Part shown: positions 12,115 through 24,655 of the stretch, piece after piece
How positions within the stretch are numbered: the first letter of the stretch is position 1
Layout: each line of letters begins with the position of its first letter
Assembly (NCBI GenBank): GCA_030144725.1
Contig: JASKMD010000022.1
Span: 1-64,000 of the forward strand
DNA length: 64,000 nucleotides
Direction: 5' to 3'
Origin: Haematococcus lacustris
Taxonomy: Eukaryota; Chlorophyta; Chlorophyceae; Chlamydomonadales; Haematococcaceae
The notes under the pieces: model-generated
What the model saw: the letters and a program-made list of their open reading frames with translations, nothing else
What the model was told of the DNA's origin: nothing
Databases searched by the model: none
Made by a program: the position numbers and the translations under genes

Positions 12115-12850
12115 CCGGACATGTCGACCCCTTCATTTCAGATTTTTACTTTCGATACGCTCCCTCATGTTGTCGCGCTTGTTCTAACGAGCGTATTGGC
12201 ACGGTGTAACTCTACGAATGCTTAGTGAAAAATATCGCGATTTTCTCGGAAGACTCGCATGACCCTAACATGTCGACCACTTGGTTTCTGACTTTCGTTT
12301 TCAGTACGCCCCCTCTTGTTGTCGCGCTTGTTCTAGCGCGCGTGTTCGCACGGTGAAACTACAAGGTTCCTTTGAGAAACTTGTTTTTCGCGATTTGCTC
12401 GAAAAAGTCGAATGAGACCCGACGTGTCAACCACGCTCTCTCCAAGTCCTTCGCAAGCCCCATCCAACGCACCTACTCTTGCTCGAAATGACCAAGGGGT
12501 CACGGAGATTAACCCCGGTTAGGGTTAGGTTAGGGTTAGGGTCGAGGTTAGGGTCGAGGGTTAACTTTTGATAACCGATAAATCGCCCCTCTATTTTGGA
12601 GCGTTCGGTCCAGCGCTCCTATTCGCGAGGCCTAACTCTCAAAAAACACATTCCTTAGGCGACCCCTTTTTCGACGTTTTCTCGCAAAAGTCCAATGACA
12701 ACCGGGTGTCAAACCTCGAAAAAGGCCGTCTCCTTCGCACGGTCTATCGAACGCACTATCGCTCGTTCGAAATGACCGACCGCACGTTACGTTTTATGTT
12801 CCGGAAGGTTCCTTAGGCGACCCCCCTACCCCACCCGTAACACAATGGTA
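12115..12850. repeat. telomere-associated block, copy 2
   Basis: Near copy of 5491-6236, including the short opposite-orientation TTAGGG run (12519-12565). It directly abuts the second CCCTAA tract. No supported gene. Confidence 0.8.
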
Positions 12851-13269
12851 GTAACCCTAACCCTAACCCTAACCCTAACCCTAACCCTAACCCTAACCCA
12901 ACCCTAACCCTAACCCTAACCCTAACCCTAACCCTAACCCTAACCCTAACCCTAACCCTAACCCTAACCCTAACCCTAACCCTAACCCTAACCCTAACCC
13001 TAACCCTAACCCTAACCCTAACCCTAACCCTAACCCAACCCTAACCCTAACCCTAACCCTAACCCTAACCCTAACCCTAACCCTAACCCTAACCCTAACC
13101 CTAACCCTAACCCTAACCCTAACCCTAACCCTAACCCTAACCCTAACCCTAACCCTAACCCTAACCCTAACCCTAACCCTAACCCTAACCCTAACCCTAA
13201 CCCTAACCCTAACCCTAACCCTAACCCTAACCCTAACCCTAACCCTAACCCTAACCCTAACCCTAACCC
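12851..13269. repeat. interstitial telomere tract 2, (CCCTAA)n
   Basis: About 419 bp of almost pure CCCTAA with two 5-bp slips (CCCAA). It is followed by the same GTGTGTGACTA junction as tract 1, so the whole junction, not only the telomere repeat, is duplicated. Confidence 0.97.
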
Positions 13270-14160
13270 GTGTGTGACTAAACCCACCTTAGTGTTATAT
13301 CTTTTGCAAAGTGGTTTGGGATGATGCCTCCGCGCCTCTCGTCCATTTGACCGCGCCGCCCGCTTGGCCGCTTGGTCGCTTGGCCGTATGGCCCTTCGTT
13401 ACGCTCGTGACTGCACTCGTGACTGCACTCGTGACTGCACTCGTGACTGCACCCGTGACTGCACTCGTGACTGCACTCGTGACTGCACTCGTGACTGCAC
13501 TCGTGACTGCACTCGTGACTGCACTCGTGACTGCACCCGTGACTGCACTCGTGACTGCACCCGTGACTACACTCGTGACTGCACTCGTGACTGCACTCGT
13601 GACTGCACCCGTGACTGCACTCGTGACTGCACTCGTGACTGCACTCGTGACTGCACTCGTGACTGCACTCGTGACTGCACTCGTGACTGCACTCGTGACT
13701 GAATTCGTGATTGCACTCGTGACTGCAATCGTGACTGCACCCGTGACTGTCCTTGTGACTGCACTCGTGACTGAACTCGTGATTGCACTCGTGACTGCAC
13801 TCTCGTGTGCTCTCGTGACTGCACTCTCGAGTGCCCTCGAGACTGCACCCGTGACTGCACTCGTGACTGCACTCGTGATTGCACTCGTGACTGCACTCGT
13901 GACTGCACTCGTGACTGAACTCGTGACTGCACCCGTGACTGCACTCGTGACTGCACCCGTGACTGCACTCGTGACTGCACTCGTGACTGCACTCGTGACT
14001 GCACTCGTGACTGCACTCGTGACTACACTCGTGACTGCACTCGTGACTGCACTCGTGACTGCACCCGTGACTGCACTCGTGACTGCACCCGTGACTGCAC
14101 TCGTGACTGCACTCGTGACTGCACTCGTGACTGCACTCTCGTGTGCTCTCTTGACTGGTC
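13270..14160. repeat. 12-bp minisatellite (GTGACTGCACTC)n
   Basis: After a 130-bp block shared with 6651-6780, about 60 units of GTGACTGCAC(T/C)C(G) run from 13401 to 14160. The 12-bp period keeps all non-stop frames open. The same unit recurs at 30783-31310, 37590-37754, 37957-38140 and 54735-55205. Confidence 0.93.
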
Positions 14161-14705
14161 ACGCATGCATTCGTGGCTGCATCCGTGACTGCATTCGTGC
14201 CTGCATCCTTGCCTACATTCGTGACTGCATCCGTGCCTGCATTTGTTGCCTTCGTTGCCGCGGGGTACTTCGTGCGGGGTACTTCGTGTGGGGTACTTCG
14301 TGCGGGGTAACCCTACCCTACCCGTGCGGGGAAACTGAACCCGTGCCCGCACCCGTGCCCGCACCCGTGCCCGCACCCGTGCCTGCACCCGTGCCTGCGT
14401 ATACTCGACGGGCCGCCGAGCCTCTGTCTTTGACTGTTTGGACCTGATTTCTTTTGCGCTGTGTTCGTTACATCACAAGCTACTAGCGTTTTAGCCCGAT
14501 CGGACTAGGTCGGTCCAAGTACCCGTGCCCGTGCCCGTGCCCGTGCCCGTGCCCGTGCCCGTGCCCGTGCCCATGCCCGTGCTCGTGCCCTTGCCCGTGC
14601 CCGTGCCCGCACCCGTGCCCGCACCCGTGCCCGCACACGTACCCGCACCCGTGCCCGCACTCGTGCCCGCACCCGTGCCCGCACCCGTGCCCGCACTCGT
14701 GCTGG
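14161..14705. repeat. mixed GC-rich short repeats (CCCGTG, CCCGTGCCCGCA) with MITE remnant
   Basis: 14161-14320 carries degenerate relatives of the 12-bp and GTGCGGGGTACTTC repeats. 14330-14400 is a CCCGTGCCCGCA run and 14520-14700 a CCCGTG hexamer array. Between them, 14488-14513 contains TAGCCCGATCGGACTAGG, closely matching the inner arm of the MITEs at 55207 and 58575. Confidence 0.8.
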
Positions 14706-15215
14706 CTTATTTTGTCATTGTGCCTGTTTGTGTCACTGTGTAATGACAACTGTGGCTGAGCCGCTCAGCCACATGGTGTCACTGTGCAGTGACAACTGTG
14801 GCCCACGTCTAAGGCCATCTTGTTTCACTGTGCAATGACAACTTTGAGTCAGCTCGGAGGCCATCTTGTGTCATTGTGCAATGACAACTTTGGCTGAGCT
14901 CCGAGGCCATCTTGTGTCACTGTGCAATGACAACTTTGGGTCAGCTCGGAGGCCATCTTGTGTCACTGTGCAATGACAACTTTGGGTCAGCTGGGAGGCC
15001 ATCTTGTGTGACTGTGCAATGACAACTTTGGGTCAGCTCGGAGGCCATCTTGTGTCACTTTGCAATGACACCTTTGGCTGAGCTCCGAGGCCATTTGTGT
15101 CATTGTGCAACGGCAACTGTGGCTCAGTTGTGAGGCCTGTTTGTGTCACTGTGCAATGACAACTGTGACTGAGCCACTTGGCCATTTTGTGTCACTGTGC
15201 AGTGACAACAGTGAA
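14706..15215. repeat. 46-bp hairpin satellite, TGTCACTGTGCAATGACA subfamily
   Basis: About ten 46-bp units with core TGTCACTGTGCAATGACA (TGTCA/TGACA arms) followed by an AACTTTGGGTCAGCTCGGAGG-like backbone. The period and the GACAA-(C)TGG-TC-GCT backbone align with the 45/47-bp arrays, indicating one diverged family. Confidence 0.88.
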
Positions 15216-16000
15216 CCACGCATTGCATTTACTCCCATGTTTTGAAGCTAGCCATGAACTAATTTGTACGAGTGATTTTTCAGCATTTCTAAACTGCAAG
15301 ATGGGGATGCTAGCCTTGTTCGCTTGTTGAGTCGCAACATCACAACGGCTGACAATCTTGAGCACTGAGGCCCCAAGGGAGTCTCGTCCTCTTCTAGGTC
15401 ACAACACCCTACATATCAAACGTTAGGCGTTAAATACCAGGTTTTGCAAGGCAGCTATATACTACTTTGTACGAGTGGCTCTGCAGTTGACCCATCAATG
15501 GTGACGTCCACTGGTCCATTCGCTTTAGTGGCAACCTACGCAGCACCATGATCACACAACATTCATACTCATGTCATGACATATGGCAGCAAGACAACTT
15601 CTGATAGTGGGCTGTTACGGCATGTGCAACAGTGCGCTTTAGCCTATCCAACTCCCAGCCCGGAGGGTGCCCAACAGCCTTGGGTGCCTGGCTTGTGCTA
15701 CGTATGGGCAGCTGAGGCAACAGGCACCCACCAGGGCGTAGCTCCTTCCATACGGCAACACACTGTGCCTGAAGTTGATGGTGTCAGGAGTGGTGATGGA
15801 CTTGCGATTCAGGACTGGTGATGGGGTGTTGGTGCACCAGCAGCACTGCCTGCAGCTTTGTAGCCCCTATCAGGGGGGTGTTAAGGCCTGCATGCACACA
15901 TGCACATGCATAGGTCATGATGGTTACGACACATCACAGCACAGTGAAACCAAGTGGACCATAGGCAGGTTACCAGAATGGTGCAGTAGTGGGCATGTGG
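15216..16000. other. non-repetitive segment, no supported gene
   Basis: About 785 bp without tandem repeats. Two weakly similar stretches share TTTGTACGAGTG (near 15260 and 15460). Open frames are short, overlap on both strands and show no recognisable domain. I see no gene I can support. Confidence 0.6.
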
Positions 16001-18235
16001 TTGTGTAGCAGCGGGCATGCGGTGGGGCAGCAACGGGCGTGCGGAGGGCCCGCAGTGGGCATGCGTTGGTGCCGCAGCGGGCATGGGGTGGGGCCGCAGC
16101 GGGCATGTGGTGGGGCCATAGCGGGCATATGGGGTGGGGCCGCAGCGGGCAGGGAGTGGGGCAGCAGCTGGCAGGGGGTAGGGCCACAGCCGGCATGAGG
16201 TGGGGCCGCAGCGGGCATGGGGTGGGGCCGCAGCGGGCATGAGGTGGGGCAGCAGCGGGCAGGGGGTGGGGCCGCAGCGGGCATGAGGTGGGGCGGCAGC
16301 GGGCAGGGGGTGAGGCCGCAGCGGGCAGGGGGTGGGGCAGCAGCGGGCAGGGGGTGGGGCCGCAGCGGGAAGGGGGTGGGGCCGCAGCCGGCATGAGGTG
16401 GGGCCGCAGCGGGCAGGGGGTGGGGCAGCAGCAAGCAGGGGTGGGGGCCACAGCGGGCAGGTGGTGGGGCCGCAGCCGGCATGAGGTGGGGCCGCAGCGG
16501 GCATGAGGTGGGGCCGCAGTCGGCATGGGGTGGGGCCGCAGCGGGCAGGGGGTGGGGCCGCAACCGGCAGGGGGTAGGGCCACAGCCGGCATGAGGTGGG
16601 GCCGCAGCGGGCAGGGGGTGGGGCAGCAGCAGGCAGGGGGTGGGGCAGGAGCGGGCAAGGGGTGGGGCAGCAGCGGGCAGGGGGTGCGGCCGCAGCGGGC
16701 ATGAGGTGGGGCCGCAGCGGACAAGGGGTAGGGCAGCAGCGGGCAAGGGGTAGGGCAGCAGCTGGCATGTGGTGGGGTTGCATCGACAAGGGGTGGGGCC
16801 GCAGCCGGCATGAGGTGGAGTTGCATCGACAAGGGGTGGGGCCGCAGCCGGCATGAGGTGGGGCCGCAGCGGGCATGAGGTGGGGCCGCAGCGGGCATGA
16901 GGTGGGGCCGCAGCGGGCAGGGGGTGGGGCCGCAGCGGGCAGGGGGTGGGGCCGCAGCGGGCAGGGGGTGGGGCCGCAGCGGGCATGGGGTGGGGCCGCA
17001 GCAGGCATGGGGTGGGGCCGCAGCGGGCAGGGGGTGGGGCCGCAGCGGGCAGGGGGTGGGGCAGCAGCGGGCAGGGGGTGGGGCCGCAGCGGGCAGAGGG
17101 TGGGGCCGCAGCGGGCAGGGGGTGTGGCCGCAGCGGGCATGAGGTGGGGCCGCAGCGGGCAAGGGGTGGGGCAGCAGCGGGCAAGGGGTAGGGCAGCAGC
17201 TGGCATGAGGTGGGGTTGCATCGACAAGGGGTGGGGCCGCAACCGGCATGAGGTGGGGCCGCAGCGGGCATGAGGTGGGGCCGCAGCGGGCATGAGGTGG
17301 GGCCGCAGCGGGCAGGGGGTGGGGCCGCAGCGGGCAGGGGGTGGGGCCGCAGCGGGCAGGGAGTGGGGCAGCAGCGGGCATGAGGTGGGGCCGCAGCGGG
17401 CAGGGGGTGGGGCCGCAGCGGGCAGGGGGTGGGGCAGCAGCGGGCAGGGGGTGGGGCAGCAGCGGGCATGAGGTGGGGCCGCAGCGGGCATGAGGTGGAG
17501 CCGCAGCGGGCAAGGGGTGGGGCAGCAGCGGGCAGGGGGTGGGGCAGCAGCGGGCAGGGGGTGGGGCAGCAGCGGGCATGAGGTGGGGCCGCAGCGGGCA
17601 AGGGGTTGGGCAGCAGCCGGCAAGGGGTAGGGCAGCAGCTGGCATGAGGTGGGGTTGCATCAACAAGGGGTGGGGCCGCAACCGGCATGAGGTGGGGCCG
17701 CAGCGGGCATGAGGTGGGGCCGCAGCAGGCAGGGGGTGGGCCATCAGCGGGCAGGGGGTGGGGCCGCAACGGTCATGAGGTGGGGCCGCAGCCGGCATGA
17801 GGTGGGGCCGCAGCGGGCAGGGGGTGGGGCCGCAGCGGGCAGTGGGTGGGGTCGCAGCGGGCATGGGGTGGGGCCGCAGCGGGCATGAGGAAGGGCCGCA
17901 GCCGGCATGAGGTGGGGCCGCAGCGGGCAGGGATTTGGGCCGCAGCGGGCATGAGGTGGGGCCGCAGCGGGCATAAGGTGGGGTGGCAGGGGGCAGGGGG
18001 TGGGGCCGCAGCGGGCAGGGGGTGGGGTCGCAGCGGGCATAAGGTGGGGTGGCACCGGGCAGGGGGTGGGCCATCAGCGGGCAGGGGGTGGGGCCGCAGC
18101 GGGCAGGGGGTGGGGCCGCAGCGGGCAGGGGGTGGGGCCGCAGCCGGCAGGGGGTGGGGTCGCAGCGGGCAGTGGGTGGGGCCGCAGCGGGCATGAGGTG
18201 GGGCCGCAGCTGGCATGAGGTCTTTCTGGCAGCTG
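16001..18235. repeat. 22-bp GC-rich minisatellite (GGTGGGGCCGCAGCGGGCAT)n
   Basis: About 100 copies of a 22-bp unit GGTGGGGC(C/A)GCAGCGGGCA(T/G)G with occasional insert units (GGTTGCATCGACAAGG near 16780, 16830, 17215 and 17655). Three units make 66 bp, so very long open frames arise; the 941-codon minus-strand frame reads Pro/Ala/Cys/His repeats. A short continuation is at 20130-20310. Confidence 0.93.
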
Positions 18236-18460
18236 GCAGGGTGTTAGGCAGCAGCGTGCATGCAGGGGTGCAGGAGCAGGCATGCGGTGGTGCCGCAGCG
18301 TGCATGCGATGAACAACGGGAATGCATGGTGGAGTAGCAGCTTGGTCAGGTGTGCGCAGGGGTTGGCCACACCTGTGATGCCTATGAAGATTCGTACGTA
18401 GACTGCGCTTATGCCGCTGCTGGCCAGCTCTCAGGAGGTTGAGGGGGCTGCGGCGCTCTG
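18236..18460. repeat. non-tandem segment duplicated at 20333-20557
   Basis: The sequence from the end of the 22-bp array through the start of the CAGG region recurs with offset 2097. The duplication therefore spans an array boundary, which points to segmental rather than slippage duplication. Confidence 0.8.
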
Positions 18461-18827
18461 CAACAGGCAGGCAGGCGGGCAGGCAGGGGAGCAGGCAGGC
18501 AGGCAGGCGACAGGCAGGCGGGCAGGCAGGCAGGCGAGCAGGCAGGCAGGCAGGCAGGCGAGCAGGCAGGCAGGCAGGCGAGCAGGCAGGCAGGCAGGCG
18601 AGCAGGCAGGCAGGCAGGCAAGTGCGCTGCAGCTCCTGCCTTGCTGCTGCTACTGCTGCCCTGCTGCGCTGCTGCTGCTGCTGATGCGCTGCTGCTGCTG
18701 CTGATGCGCTGCTGATGCTGCTGCTGATGCGCTGCTGCTGCTGCTGCACTGCTGCTGCTGCACTGCTGCTGCTGCCATGTTGGCATACAGACAGGCAGGC
18801 AGGCGAGCAGGCAGGCAGGCAGGCGAG

Positions 18828-18875
<48 letters not shown>

Positions 18876-19265
18876 TGCGCTGCTGCTGCTGCCCTGCTGC
18901 TGCTACTGCTGCTGCTGATGTGCTGCTGCTGCTGCTGATGCGCTGCTGCTGCTGCTGCTGATGCGCTGCTGCTGCTGCTGCACTGCTGCCATGTTGGCAT
19001 ACAGACAGGCAGGCAGGCAGGCGAGCAGGCAGGCAGGCAGGCAGGCGAGCAGGCAGGCAGGCAGGCAGGTGCGCTGCTGCCCTGCTGCTGCTACTGCTGC
19101 TGCTGATGCGCTGCTGCTGCTGCTGATGCGCTGCTGCTGCTGCTGCTGATGCGCTGCTGCTGCTGCTGCACTGCTGCTGCTGCACTGCTGCTGCTGCCAT
19201 GTTGGCATACAGACAGGCAGGCAGGCAGGCGAGCAGGCGAGCAGGCAGGCAGGCAGGCAGGCGAG

Positions 19266-19305
<40 letters not shown>

Positions 19306-19535
19306 CAAGCAGGCAGGCAGGCAGGCAGACAGGCAGGCAGGCAGGCAGGCAGGTGCGCTGCTGCTGCTGCCCTGCTGCTGCTACTGCTGCTGCTGATGCG
19401 CTGCTGCTGCTGCTGCTGATGCGCTGCTGCTGCTGCTGCACTGCTGCTGCTGCACTGTTGCTGCTGCCATGTTGGCATACAGACAGGCAGGCAGGCAGGC
19501 GAGCAGGCGAGCAGGCAGGCAGGCAGGCAGGCGAG

Positions 19536-19591
<56 letters not shown>

Positions 19592-19855
19592 TGCGCTGCT
19601 GCTGCTGCCCTGCTGCTGCTACTGCTGCTGCTGATGCGCTGCTGCTGATGATGATGCGCTGCTGCTGCTGCTGATGCGCTGCTGCTGCTGCTGATGCGCT
19701 GCTGCTGCTGCTGCACTGCTGCTGCTGCACTGCTGCTGCTGCCATGTTGGCATACAGACAGGCAGGCAGGTAGGCGAGCAGGCGAGCAGGCAGGCAGGCA
19801 GGCAGGCGAGCAGGCAGGCAGGCAGGCGAGCAGGCAGGCAGGCAGGCAGGCAGGC

Positions 19856-19929
<74 letters not shown>

Positions 19930-21179
19930 TAGGCAGGCCAGCAGGTGCGCTGCAGCTGGTGCGCTGCTGCTGCTGCTGATGCTCTGCTGCTGCTGCTGTA
20001 CGCTGCTGCTGCTGCTGCACTGCTGCTGCTGCCATGTTGGCACGCAGACAGGCAGGCAGGCAGGCGAGCAGGCGCGCAAGCAGGCAGGCAGGCAGGCAGG
20101 CGAGCAGGCGAGCAGGCAGGCAGGCAGGCAGGGCAGTGGGTGGGGCCGCAACGGTCATGAGGTGGGGCCGCAGCCGGCATGAGGTGGGGCCGCAGCGAGC
20201 AGGGGTTTGCGCCGCAGCGGGCATGAGGTGGGGCCGCAGCGGGCATGGGGGTGGGGCCGCAGCGGGCAGGGGGTGGGGTCGCAGCGGGCAGTGGGTGGGG
20301 CCGCAGCTGGCATGAGGTCTTTCTGGCAGCTGGCAGGGTGTTAGGCAGCAGCGTGCATGCAGGGGTGCAGGAGCAGGCATGCGGTGGTGCCGCAGCGTGC
20401 ATGCGATGAACAACGGGAATGCATGGTGGAGTAGCAGCTTGGTCAGGTGTGCGCAGGGGTTGGCCACACCTGTGATGCCTATGAAGATTCGTACGTAGAC
20501 TGCGCTGATGCCGCTGCTGGCCAGCTCTCAGGAGGTTGAGGGGGCTGCGGCGCTCTGCAACAGGCAGGCAGGCGGGCAGGCAGGGGAGCAGGCAGGCAGG
20601 CAGGCGACAGGCAGGCGGGCAGGCAGGCAGGCGAGCAGGCAGGCAGGCAGGCGAGCAGGCAGGCAGGCAGGCGAGCAGGCAGGCAGGCAGGCGAGCAGGC
20701 AGGCAGGCAGGCAAGTGCGCTGCAGCTGCTGCCTTGCTGCTGCTACTGCTGCCCTGCTGCGCTGCTGCTGCTGCTGATGCGCTGCTGCTGCTGCTGATGC
20801 GCTGCTGCTGCTGCTGATGCGCTGCTGCTGCTGCTGCACTGCTGCTGCTGCACTGCTGCTGCTGCCATGTTGGCATACAGACAGGCAGGCAGGCAGGCGA
20901 GCAGGCGAGCAGGCAGGCAGGCGAGCAGGCAGGCAGGCAGGCGAGCAGGCAGGCAGGCAGGCAGGCAGGCAGGTGCGCTGCTGCCCTGCTGCTGCTACTG
21001 CTGCTGCTGATGCGCTGCTGCTGCTGCTGCTGCTGATGCGCTGCTGCTGCTGCTGATGCGCTGCTGATGCTGCTGCTGATGCGCTGCTGCTGCTGCTGCA
21101 CTGCTGCTGCTGCACTGCTGCTGCTGCCATGTTGGCATACAGACAGGCAGGCAGGCGAGCAGGCAGGCAGGCAGGCGAG

Positions 21180-21211
<32 letters not shown>

Positions 21212-21607
21212 TGCGCTGCTGCTTCTGCCCTGCTGCTGCTACTGCTGCTGCTGATGTGCTGCTGCTGCTGCTGATGCGCTGCTGCTGCTGCTGCTGATGC
21301 GCTGCTGCTGCTGCTGCACTGCTGCTGCTGCACTGCTGCCATGTTGGCATACAGACAGGCAGGCGGGCAGGCGAGCAGGCAGGCAGGCAGGCAGGCGAGC
21401 AGGCAGGCAGGCAGGCAGGTGCGCTGCTGCCCTGCTGCTGCTACTGCTGCTGCTGATGCGCTGCTGCTGCTGCTGATGCGCTGCTGCTGCTGCTGCTGAT
21501 GCGCTGCTGCTGCTGCTGCACTGCTGCTGCTGCACTGTTGCTGCTGCCATGTTGGCATACAGACAGGCAGGCAGGCAGGCGAGCAGGCAGGCAGGCAGGC
21601 AGGCGAG

Positions 21608-21651
<44 letters not shown>

Positions 21652-21905
21652 CAAGCAGGCAGGCAGGCAGGCAGGCAGGCAGACAGGCAGGCAGGCAGGC
21701 AGGTGCGCTGCTGCTGCTGCCCTGCTGCTGCTACTGCTGCTGCTGATGCGCTGCTGCTGCTGCTGATGCGCTGCTGCTGCTGCTGCTGATGCACTGCTGC
21801 TGCTGCTGCACTGCTGCTGCTGCACTGCTGCTGCTGCCATGTTGGCATACAGACAGGCAGGCAGGCAGGCGAGCAGGCGAGCAGGCAGGCAGGCAGGCAG
21901 GCGAG

Positions 21906-21953
<48 letters not shown>

Positions 21954-22218
21954 TGCGCTGCTGCTGCTGCCCTGCTGCTGCTACTGCTGCTGCTGATGCG
22001 CTGCTGCTGCTGCTGATGCGCTGCTGCTGCTGCTGATGCGCTGCTGCTGCTGCTGATGCGCTGCTGCTGCTGCTGCTGCTGATGCGCTGCTGCTGCTGCT
22101 GCACTGCTGCTGCTGCACTGCTGCTGCTGCCATGTTGGCATACAGACAGGCAGGCAGGTAGGCGAGCAGGCGAGCAGGCAGGCAGGCAGGCAGGCGAGCA
22201 GGCAGGCAGGCAGGCGAG

Positions 22219-22250
<32 letters not shown>

Positions 22251-22251
22251 C

Positions 22252-22341
<90 letters not shown>

Positions 22342-22588
22342 CTGGCAGGCATGCAGGCAGGCAGGCAGGCAGGCAGGCAGGTAGGCAGGCCAGCAGGTGC
22401 GCTGCAGCTGGTGCGCTGCTGCTGCTGCTGATGCTCTGCTGCTGCTGCTGTACGCTGCTGCTGCTGCTGCACTGCTGCTGCTGCCATGTTGGCACGCAGA
22501 CAGGCAGGCAGGCAGGCGAGCAGGCGCGCAAGCAGGCAGGCAGGCAGGCAGGCGAGCAGGCGAGCAGGCAGGCAGGCAGGCAGGCGAG

Positions 22589-22644
<56 letters not shown>

Positions 22645-22648
22645 CAAG

Positions 22649-22708
<60 letters not shown>

Positions 22709-22712
22709 CGGG

Positions 22713-22744
<32 letters not shown>

Positions 22745-23957
22745 TAGGCAGGCCAGCAGGTGCGCTGCAGCTGGTGCGCTGCTGCTGCTGCCATGTTGGC
22801 ATACAGACAGGCAGCCAGGCAGGCGAGCAGGCAGGCAGGCAGGCAGGCAGGTGCGCTGCTGCTGCTGCACTGTTGCTGCTGCACTGCTGCTGCTGCCATG
22901 TTGGCATACAGACAGGCAGCCAGGCAGGCGAGCAGGCGAGCAGGCAGGCAGGCAGGTGCGCTGCTGCTGCTGCACTGCTGCTGCTGCCATGTTGGCATAC
23001 AGACAGGCAGCCAGGCAGGCGAGCAGGCAAGCAGGCAGGCAGGCAGGTGCGCTGCTGCTGCTGCACTGCTGCTGCTGCACTGCTGCTGCTGCCATGTTGG
23101 CATACAGACAGGCAGCCAGGCAGGCGAGCAGGCAGGCAGGCAGGCGAGCAGGCAGGCAAGCAGGCAGGCAGGCAGGTGCGCTGCTGCTGCTGCACTGCTG
23201 CTGCTGCACTGCTGCTGCTGCCATGTTGGCATACAGACAGGCAGCCAGGCAGGCGAGCAGGCAGGCAGGCAGGCAGGCAGGTGCGCTGCTGCTGCTGCAC
23301 TGCTGCTGCTGCACTGCTGCTGCTGCCATGTTGGCATACAGACAGGCAGCCAGGCAGGCGAGCAGGCAGGCAGGCGAGCAGGCAGGCAGGCAGGCAGGTG
23401 CGCTGTTGCTGCTGCACTGCTGCTGCTGCACTGCTGCTGCTGCCATGTTGGCATACAGACAGGCAGCCAGGCGGGCGAGCAGGCAGGCAGGCAGGCAGGC
23501 AGGTGCGCTGCTGCTGCTGCACTGCTGCTGCTGCACTGCTGCTGCTGCCATGTTGGCATACAGACAGGCAGCCAGGCAGGCGAGCAGGCAGGCAGGCAGG
23601 CGAGCAGGCGGGCAAGCAGGCAGGCAGGCAGGTGCGCTGCTGCTGCTGCACTGCTGCTGCTGCACTGCTGCTGCTGCCATGTTGGCATACAGACAGGCAG
23701 CCAGGCAGGCGAGCAGGCGAGCAGGCAGGCAGGCAGGCAGGCGAGCAGGCAGGCATGCAGGCAAGCAAGTGCGCTGCAGCTGGTGCGCTGCTGCTGCTGC
23801 TGATGCGCTGCTGCTGCTGCTGCACTGCTGCTGCTGCACTGCTGCTGCTGCCATGTTGGCACACAGACAGGCAGGCAGGCGGGCGAGCAGGCGAGCAGGC
23901 AGGCAGGCAGGCAGGCGAGCATGCAGGCAGGCAGGCAGGCAGGCAGGCAGGCACGCA

Positions 23958-24008
<51 letters not shown>

Positions 24009-24190
24009 AGGCCGGCAGGCAGGCAGGCAGGCAGGCAAGCAGGCAGGCAGGCAGGCAGGCAGGCAAGCAGGCAGGCAGGCAGGGAGGCAGGCAGGCAGGC
24101 TGGCAGGCAGGTGCGCTGCTGCTGCTGCCCTGCTGCTGCTACTGCTGCTGCTGATGCGCTGCTGCTGCTGCTGATGCGCTGCTGCTGCTG
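18461..24190. repeat. (CAGG)n/(CTG)n composite satellite
   Basis: A 5.7-kb composite in which (CAGG)n runs with GCGAG interruptions alternate with (CTG)n/GCTGATGC runs and a fixed link, GCCATGTTGGCATACAGACA. Units are about 250-400 bp in most of the array and about 110-150 bp from 22780 to 23700. A block of the 22-bp array and unique sequence is embedded at 20130-20560. Long frames rich in Leu/Pro/Ala/Cys or Gln/Ser (up to 1,023 codons) follow from the repeats. Confidence 0.92.
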
Positions 24191-24655
24191 CTGCTGACCT
24201 GCTGCTGCAGTTGCTGCCCTGCTGGCTGCCATCTTCTCGAAAATGTAATGCTCCATTCTGCGCGGCAAGTTGCGGGCAAGTGTCAGCAGCACCACCAGCG
24301 CCAATGCACCTGAAACAAATTCGACGTACTATATCGCAGTGCACGAGGCGTGGACACTGAGTCGAACTTACAGTCGAGCTTCAGACTCGTATTTGTCGTA
24401 GCTACACCCCCGCAGTGTAGCAGCTGTGTAGCATATGCTCGCTGTGAAATTAATCAACTCCCCTGAAAACGCGTGCTTCAGACCTTTTGCGCGAGCTGCT
24501 CCATTAAGGCTATGAGCGCTGCTGTTCTTGGGTCGTACGTTCTGTGTTGGGTTTCAGCATTGCATGGGACCGATCGAGGTGCATGGGCGACGACAATAAT
24601 GAAGCTTGCTCGCTGCTCTCTTCTCCCTAGTAGTAGTAGTCAAAGTACATGATAG
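24191..24655. other. non-repetitive segment, no supported gene
   Basis: About 460 bp of ordinary composition between the CTG composite and the telomere-associated block. No open frame with credible coding content and no RNA gene were seen. Confidence 0.5.

Noticed and set aside
13278..14447. Frames of 294-378 codons (ALVT, HECS, DCTR repeats)
   Set aside because: The 12-bp period keeps every stop-free frame open.
15924..18749. 941-codon minus-strand frame and overlapping 580-599 codon frames
   Set aside because: They read the 22-bp repeat in all frames with a low-complexity product; no start context, introns or domains.
18903..24344. Frames of 787-1,023 codons rich in Leu/Pro/Ala/Cys or Gln/Ser
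   Set aside because: They are translations of CAGG and CTG repeats in several frames and on both strands at once.
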